Program-made: the position numbers and the translations under genes
The notes under the pieces: model-generated
What the model was told of the DNA's origin: nothing
The model's input: the letters and a program-made list of their open reading frames with translations, nothing else
The model's database searches: none
NCBI GenBank assembly: GCA_035295985.1
Contig: DATHBT010000127.1
Coordinates: forward strand, 1 to 11,210
DNA length: 11,210 nt
Source of the DNA: JAIVGV01 sp035295985
Lineage (GTDB): Bacteria > Acidobacteriota > Blastocatellia > Pyrinomonadales > Pyrinomonadaceae
Direction of reading: 5' to 3'
Shown here: positions 7,089 to 11,210 of the stretch, piece by piece
Position numbering within the stretch: position 1 is the stretch's first letter
Layout: every line of letters begins with the position of its first letter

Positions 7089-7225
7089 TGTAGGGGCAGG
7101 GCTTGTCCCTGCCCGTCGCGCGAATGCGCGGACGCAAGATGAAGATTGATCCGATATTGAAAGAACGCGCCACTTGGTGAGCGTGCTTGCGCACGCCGCG
7201 GGCAGGGACAAGCCCTGCCCCTACA
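7089..7225. repeat. Pair of perfect 27-bp inverted repeats around an 83-bp core (MITE/REP-like)
   Basis: Arms 7089-7115 and 7199-7225 are exact reverse complements over 27 bases. Each arm is itself a hairpin: GGGCAGGG and CCCTGCCC around a 5-base loop (7094-7114 in the left arm). The core holds another small hairpin, GCGTGC-TTGC-GCACGC (7181-7196), and no ORF I can support. I see no clear target-site duplication. The element fills nearly all of the gap between the HAD gene and the peptidase gene. Its right end contains the HAD stop codon and its left end lies 18 bases before the peptidase start. GTAGGGGCAGGG-type repeats are, from general knowledge, common in several environmental phyla; copy number in this genome is unknown. 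Confidence 0.9.
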
Positions 7226-8090
7226 GGTGTTCTCCCAAGATGAACTTTTCGACCGCGGCCGCGACGCCACACTCGTCGTTCGACGCGGTGGCGTGGACGC
7301 CTTCCAGACGAAAGAGCGGCGGCTCGGCGTTCGAGACGACGACGCGCGTGCCGGCCCACTCAAGCATCTCGCGGTCGTTGTGGTTGTCGCCTACAGCCAT
7401 CACATCCGCGGCCGTGAGACTGTACTCGTCGGCCACGGCCTTAAGGCCCGTGCCCTTGGATACGTCGGGGTGGATCACGTCGATCAGGCCGAAGTCGAGC
7501 CGCGGGTAGAGCGTCGTCATCAGGCGGACCGCGCCCCCCAACTCATCCGCGAGCCGACGGGCCAACTTCTCCGTGCGCCGGTGTGTCCCCGAAAAGCTGA
7601 TGTGGACGGGCGCGTGGTCGAGGTAGTCTTCCAGGGATTCGACTTGCAGGATCGCCCTCGAAGCCTCCTCGCCGTGGATGCGCGTGGCCCAGCGGATGTA
7701 TTCGGCGAGCGGGCGGTCGCGCTCGTCTATGTGGTCATAGACGAGGAGGCCCGCGCCCTCGTGGTCGTCGCTCACCAGCGCGTCCGCGCCGTACTCGCGG
7801 CCGACGCGCAGAGTTTCGCGCGCGGCTTCGAGCGGGAGCAAATGGACGGCGACGGTCTCCAGGGTCTCGGCGTGCTTTGTGAGCGCGCCGTTGTGCGCGA
7901 CGAGCGGCACATCTAAGCCGAGTTCGAGCGCGAGCGGGCGGGCGTCGCGGAAGCGCCGGCCGGTGACGAGCGCGACGCGCACGCCGCGCGAGCGCGCCCG
8001 CTCAATCGCCGCGCGGTTGCGCTCCGGTATGCGCCCGCGCGAGTCGAGCAGCGTGCCGTCCAGGTCGAGTGCGAGCAGGCGGATGGGCAT
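7221..8090 (-). CDS. Cof-type (HAD-IIB) haloacid dehalogenase-like phosphatase
   Basis: 289-residue cytoplasmic hydrolase, the usual size for the Cof/YidA group. These act on small phosphorylated metabolites such as sugar phosphates, FMN or PLP; the exact substrate cannot be called. All four HAD motifs are present: motif I LDLDGTLLDS with nucleophile Asp9 and Asp11, motif II Thr43 (VALVTGR), motif III Lys212 (SKGTGLKAV) and motif IV GDNHNDREM (234-242) with the acidic Mg2+ ligands. The region between motifs II and III is the C2B-type cap. The frame is open upstream to 8189, but that part is Arg-rich and precedes the normal family N-terminus, so the ATG at 8090 is used; a weak CGGGG is upstream. 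The stop codon (7221-7223) lies inside the right arm of the 27-bp inverted repeat, so the C-terminus may have been reset by repeat insertion. First gene of the minus-strand run. Confidence 0.93.
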   Translation of the reverse strand: MPIRLLALDLDGTLLDSRGRIPERNRAAIERARSRGVRVALVTGRRFRDARPLALELGLDVPLVAHNGALTKHAETLETVAVHLLPLEAARETLRVGREYGADALVSDDHEGAGLLVYDHIDERDRPLAEYIRWATRIHGEEASRAILQVESLEDYLDHAPVHISFSGTHRRTEKLARRLADELGGAVRLMTTLYPRLDFGLIDVIHPDVSKGTGLKAVADEYSLTAADVMAVGDNHNDREMLEWAGTRVVVSNAEPPLFRLEGVHATASNDECGVAAAVEKFILGEHL

Positions 8091-8182
8091 CCCCGGGTTG
8101 AGGGCCGCGCGCCGCCCGCGGGGCGTCCGGCAAGACGGGCGCGCCCGGCGGCTGCGTGCGAACAGTCTTTTCGTGTGAGCCG

Positions 8183-8209
8183 TTACCATAGACCAGAAAT
8201 CTCTAAAAT
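8183..8209 (+). promoter_or_regulatory. Weak promoter candidate in the divergent HAD / threonine synthase region
   Basis: TAAAAT at 8204-8209 is 5 of 6 to the -10 consensus and lies in the only AT-rich patch (8183-8216) of the divergent region. The best -35 match is TTACCA at 8183-8188, with a short 15-base spacer. If used, it would give a leader of about 240 bases before threonine synthase. I found no convincing minus-strand promoter for the HAD gene here. Confidence 0.3.
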
Positions 8210-8223
8210 CCTAGTCTGCCCGC

Positions 8224-8280
8224 GGGCCGGCATACCCGCGCGGGCGCAGCAACAATGCTCCAACTGGCGCGTGCCGGCCC
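8224..8280. repeat. GC-rich inverted repeat in the leader of threonine synthase
   Basis: GGGCCGGCA (8224-8232) is the exact reverse complement of TGCCGGCCC (8272-8280). The stem can be lengthened by three pairs past a one-base bulge (8221-8223 with 8282-8284). The 39-base loop contains the palindrome CCCGCGCGGG. It could be a folded 5' leader element, but in DNA this rich in G and C such dyads also arise by chance. The rest of the gap to 8458 is GC-rich with no supported gene. Confidence 0.35.
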
Positions 8281-8458
8281 CGCGCGCCGCCGTTTGCCGC
8301 GCGCCCCGCACGCCGTTTAGTCTAGCGATCTAAGTCGGCGCGGGCGGCGGAGCGGTGAAGTCGAGGGGCGGGCCGCGCGTGCGCGGCGGCAGCGTTTTCC
8401 GCCCATTTTCGTCGACTGTGGCTCGCGCCCGAAACTTTGGAAAGGACGATGTGGAAGG

Positions 8459-9622
8459 ATGTTCGTCACACAGCTTGAGTGCGCCGCCTGCGGCCTCGAA
8501 CACGAGGCACGGCGGTTGCAAAACCTTTGCACGCGGTGCGCGAAGCCGCTGCTCGTCCGCTACGACCTTGAGCGCGCGGGCCGCACTCTGACGAAGGAGA
8601 GCCTGCCGGGCAGGCCGACGAGTTTATGGCGCTACAGAGAGGTGCTGCCCGTCGCGCGAGAAGAAAACATCGTCTCGTTCGGCGAAGGCTGGACGCCGCT
8701 TCTGCGCGCCGCGCGCCTGGGCGGACAGTTGGGGATGGCCGATCTTTTCATCAAGGACGAGGGGCAGAACCCGACGCAGAGCTTCAAGGCGCGCGGGATG
8801 ACGGCCGCCGTCTCGATGGCGAAGGAGCTGGGCGCGCGTAAACTGGCCGTCCCCTCGGCCGGCAACGCCGCCGGCGCGCTCTCCGCTTACGCCGCGCGCG
8901 CTGGACTCGAATCCTACATCTTCATGCCGAAAGACACGCCCCGCGCTAACGTCGTCGAATGCGAGCAGACGGGCGCGCACGTGACCCTGATGGACGGGCT
9001 GATTACGGATTGCGGAGCCGAGGTCGCCCGGCGCAAAGAGACAGAAGGCTGGTTCGACGTTTCGACCCTGAAGGAGCCGTACCGCGTCGAGGGCAAGAAG
9101 ACGATGGGGTATGAGTTGGCCGAGCAGTTCGACTGGACGCTGCCCGACGTGATCATCTACCCGACGGGCGGCGGCACGGGGTTGATCGGCATGTGGAAGG
9201 CGTTCGACGAGATGGAACAGATGGGCTGGATCGACGCGAAGCGCCCGCGGATGGTTACGGTTCAGGCCGCCGGCTGCGCGCCCATCGTCCGCGCGTTCGA
9301 GCGGGGCGAACGCTTCGCGGAAGAGTTCCCCGACGCGCATACGACCGCCTCTGGCCTTCGCGTCCCGCGCGCCATCGGCGATTTCCTGATCCTCGACGCC
9401 CTGCGCGAGTCCGGGGGCACGGCCGTGGCCGTCACGGACGAGGAGCTGCTCGCCGCCGCCACGGAGATCGGCGCGGCCGAAGGGATCTTCGCCGCCCCCG
9501 AAGGCGCGGCCTGCCTGCCGGCGCTCAGAAAGCTGCTCGACGCGGGGAAGGTTCGCAGGGACGAGCGCGTCGTGCTCTTCAACACGGGCGCGGGCGTGAA
9601 ATACCTGGAGAGTTATTCGTGA
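8459..9622 (+). CDS. thrC: Threonine synthase with N-terminal zinc ribbon
   Basis: 387-residue PLP enzyme of fold type II that converts O-phosphohomoserine to threonine and phosphate, the last step of threonine synthesis. The first 30 residues form a zinc ribbon: Cys8-x2-Cys11 and Cys24-x2-Cys27, as in many bacterial and archaeal threonine synthases. The PLP Schiff-base lysine is Lys110 in NPTQSFKARGM. It is followed by the substrate loop PSAGNAAGALSAYAARAG, the PLP-phosphate loop PTGGGTGLIGMWKAF and a C-terminal FNTGAGVKY. No regulatory ACT domain is present. The start at 8459 includes the zinc ribbon; GAAGG touches the ATG and AAAGGA lies 12 bases away, so spacing is poor and the start is set by homology. 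An overlapping 9-codon ORF begins at 8449. Related PLP lyases such as threonine dehydratase are less likely because of the zinc ribbon and the length. Confidence 0.93.
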   Translation: MFVTQLECAACGLEHEARRLQNLCTRCAKPLLVRYDLERAGRTLTKESLPGRPTSLWRYREVLPVAREENIVSFGEGWTPLLRAARLGGQLGMADLFIKDEGQNPTQSFKARGMTAAVSMAKELGARKLAVPSAGNAAGALSAYAARAGLESYIFMPKDTPRANVVECEQTGAHVTLMDGLITDCGAEVARRKETEGWFDVSTLKEPYRVEGKKTMGYELAEQFDWTLPDVIIYPTGGGTGLIGMWKAFDEMEQMGWIDAKRPRMVTVQAAGCAPIVRAFERGERFAEEFPDAHTTASGLRVPRAIGDFLILDALRESGGTAVAVTDEELLAAATEIGAAEGIFAAPEGAACLPALRKLLDAGKVRRDERVVLFNTGAGVKYLESYS

Positions 9623-9705
9623 AGGCGGCCGGGGAGCCGCAAACAAAGTTCAGGGCGGGCGCATCTAACCGGTTGGCCGATCTCACAGCCGGTAAGTTTA
9701 CAAGT

Positions 9706-9709
9706 GGAG
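9706..9709 (+). promoter_or_regulatory. Shine-Dalgarno of the TPR-like gene
   Basis: GGAG lies eight bases before the ATG at 9718, a normal spacing. It decides the start: the same frame is open for about 525 bases upstream, but that part runs through threonine synthase. Confidence 0.75.
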
Positions 9710-9717
9710 AAGTACCG

Positions 9718-11088
9718 ATGAAGCGCAGGTTGCACAAGGGGGTGCTGTTGTTGCAGGCGGCGGTCGTGCTGCTGGTCGTCGTGCTGGCGACTTACGTGGT
9801 CGCGCGCGGGCAGGTGGCCGCGGCGAGCGTGAAGGCGGAGGCGGGCGGTGCGGCGGCGGCCCCGGCCTTCGATCAGGCGCGCTTCGACCGCCTGCGCGCC
9901 GAGGGGTTCGAGTCGCTGTACAGCCTAGACTACGAGACGGCGCAGAGCCGTTTTAAGGAGATGTCACAGGCGTTCCCCGATCACCCGGGGGGCTGGCAGT
10001 TTCAGGCGGCGGCCCTGTGGCTGAAGACGCTGAACCAGTCGCGCCGCTTGCAGTCGAACCTCTACAACGACGATCAGTTCTACGAGGGCGAGGAGGACAA
10101 GGCCGACCCCAAAGTCGTCGCGGAGTTCAAAGAGCTGACGCGGTCGGCGAAGCTGCTGGCCGAGGCGAGACTCAAGAAGGACAAGCGCGACGTTGAGGCC
10201 CTGTACTATCTCGGCGCGACGCAGGGGCTGAAGGCCGCGTTCGCCGGGGCGGTCGAGCGCCGCTTCATCGGCGCGCTACAGGACGGCAAGGACGCCGTCG
10301 ATCTGCACAACCACGCCGTCAAGCTCGACCCTAACTTCCACGACGCGCGGCTCTCCATCGGGATGTACGACTACATCGTCGGCGGACTGCCCGGCCCCGT
10401 AAAACTGCTGGTTAACATCTTCGGGCGCGGCGGCTCGAAGAAGCGCGGACTCGCCACGCTCGAACAGGTCGTGCGCGAGGGGCGCTGGGCGCAGGACGAC
10501 GCGCGCGTGATGCTCATCCCGCTCTACAAGCGTGAGCGTCGGTTCGAGGACGCGGCGCGCGCGGCGCGCGAGCTGGCGACGAAGTACCCGCGCAACCACC
10601 TCTTCAAACTTGAGGCCGCGGACGCGCTCGTCTCGCAGGCCGCCGAGTTGCGTAAGACCGACCCCGTGGCCGCGCAGAAGATCGAGGCCGAGGCGTTCGC
10701 CGTCTTCGAGGCGCTCTTAAAGGAGCGAGGCGCGCCGTCGCGGCAGCACGATCAGATTCACTTCCAGTACGCCGACGCGCTCTTCGTCGCGGGGCAGACC
10801 GAGGCTGCGGCGAAAGGGTTCCTGGCCGCGGCCACCGTCGCTAATGCCGACGCCGCGCTCGCCACGCTCGCGCGACTGCGCGCGGCGCAGTCGTTCGACC
10901 TGGCGGGCAAGCGCGCCGACGCGCTCGCGCAGTACAAGGCCGTGCTCGCGCGGCCCGACGTTTACAAGTCGCACGAGGCGGCGCGGCGCGGTCTGAAAGA
11001 GCCGTTCAACAGAACCCTACTCAAGCAGCGGGCCGACGCCGGGGCGGAAGAGACGACGGAAACGAGCAAGAGGGGCAATGAGCAGTAA
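9718..11088 (+). CDS. Membrane-anchored TPR-like repeat protein, function unknown
   Basis: 456-residue protein. Residues 8-28 are strongly hydrophobic (GVLLLQAAVVLLVVVLATYVV) after MKRRLHK, so it is probably a signal anchor with the rest outside the cytoplasm. An Ala-rich linker follows, then an almost wholly helical body with TPR-like pairs: SLYSLDYETAQSRFKEMSQ with FPDHPGGWQFQAAALW, ALYYLGATQGLKAAF, HNHAVKLDPNFHDARLSIG, and YKRERRFEDAARAARELATKYPRNHLFKLEAADAL. The centre has a less typical loop, MYDYIVGGLPGPVKLLVNIFGRGG, which may be a conserved family feature. The C-terminal 30 residues are charged and probably disordered. TPR proteins are scaffolds, so no catalytic role is expected and the partner is unknown. 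It follows threonine synthase by 95 bases and overlaps the next gene by 11 bases, so the link to the latter is the more likely functional one. Confidence 0.85.
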   Translation: MKRRLHKGVLLLQAAVVLLVVVLATYVVARGQVAAASVKAEAGGAAAAPAFDQARFDRLRAEGFESLYSLDYETAQSRFKEMSQAFPDHPGGWQFQAAALWLKTLNQSRRLQSNLYNDDQFYEGEEDKADPKVVAEFKELTRSAKLLAEARLKKDKRDVEALYYLGATQGLKAAFAGAVERRFIGALQDGKDAVDLHNHAVKLDPNFHDARLSIGMYDYIVGGLPGPVKLLVNIFGRGGSKKRGLATLEQVVREGRWAQDDARVMLIPLYKRERRFEDAARAARELATKYPRNHLFKLEAADALVSQAAELRKTDPVAAQKIEAEAFAVFEALLKERGAPSRQHDQIHFQYADALFVAGQTEAAAKGFLAAATVANADAALATLARLRAAQSFDLAGKRADALAQYKAVLARPDVYKSHEAARRGLKEPFNRTLLKQRADAGAEETTETSKRGNEQ

Positions 11089-11210
11089 ACGGATCGAAGA
11101 GGTTTGTTGCGACGACCACGCGCCGGCCGAGGGCGCGGGCGTTTTCGCCGAAGACGCACACGCCGGCACGGGCGTCGGGCGCGCGCGCGCGTCCGGGGCG
11201 CGCGGCGCGG
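11078..11210 (+). CDS. Start of an unidentified gene, truncated by window edge
   Basis: An ATG at 11078 opens a frame that stays open for all 44 codons to the window end. Its first 11 bases overlap the end of the TPR-like gene (ATGAGCAGTAA contains that gene's TAA), and an AGAGGGG run just upstream could serve as a Shine-Dalgarno. This is typical of translationally coupled operon genes. The visible protein begins MSSKRIEEVCCDDHAPAEGA and continues Gly/Ala/Arg-rich; I do not recognise a family, and the stretch looks like a disordered N-terminal lead. The final GCGCGC-rich bases would stay open by chance in many frames, so support comes mainly from the overlap and the ribosome binding site. Confidence 0.55.
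   Translation, partial: MSSKRIEEVCCDDHAPAEGAGVFAEDAHAGTGVGRARASGARGA

Noticed and set aside
7071..7211. N-terminal extension of the P1 peptidase
   Set aside because: It is encoded by the inverted-repeat element and would bury the signal peptide; the ATG at 7070 fits the family.
8107..8144. Hairpin upstream of the HAD start (GCGCGCC / GGCGCGC with an inner CGTC / GACG)
   Set aside because: The stem is almost all G and C in very GC-rich DNA, with no U-tract and no other support, so chance cannot be excluded.
9193..9717. In-frame 5' extension of the TPR-like gene
   Set aside because: It runs inside threonine synthase in another frame and is Arg-rich; the ATG at 9718 has a good Shine-Dalgarno and starts a membrane anchor.

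Overview
This is a GC-rich chromosomal stretch with strong G/C preference at third codon positions. It carries housekeeping and signalling genes and no sign of phage, plasmid, CRISPR or transposase genes. The gene content, the multi-PAS GGDEF/EAL protein, the threonine synthase with an N-terminal zinc ribbon and the scattered short intergenic repeat families would fit an Acidobacteriota-like soil bacterium. That is an impression from gene style only; there is no rRNA or other marker here to prove it.

Layout. The left edge (1-516, +) is the 3' part of a thiamine-phosphate-synthase-like gene. A gap of about 300 bases with a plausible promoter leads to a very large + strand gene (823-4197) encoding a soluble protein with five PAS domains, a GGDEF domain and an EAL domain, all with intact catalytic motifs. 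A perfect 14-bp-stem bidirectional terminator (4223-4257) separates it from a convergent run of four minus-strand genes. In transcription order these are a Cof-type HAD phosphatase (8090-7221), an exported P1-family (DmpA-like) peptidase (7070-5892), a cytoplasmic cyclophilin (5814-5323) and the HMP/HMP-P kinase ThiD (5136-4291). Three of the minus-strand gaps hold three different repeats: a 27-bp perfect inverted repeat pair, a 7-bp tandem repeat and a nested dyad of CACAGAGG-type units.

Right of a divergent intergenic region (8091-8458) the + strand resumes. It has threonine synthase (8459-9622), a membrane-anchored TPR-like protein of unknown role (9718-11088), and the start of another gene (from 11078) that overlaps the TPR gene by 11 bases and runs off the window.

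Functionally the window mixes cofactor synthesis (thiamine: a ThiE-like protein and ThiD on either side of the c-di-GMP gene), second-messenger signalling, protein folding and turnover, and threonine synthesis. I see no convincing new multi-gene system. The most interesting material is the intergenic repeats, especially the one that supplies the stop codon of the HAD gene, and the PAS domain architecture of the c-di-GMP enzyme.
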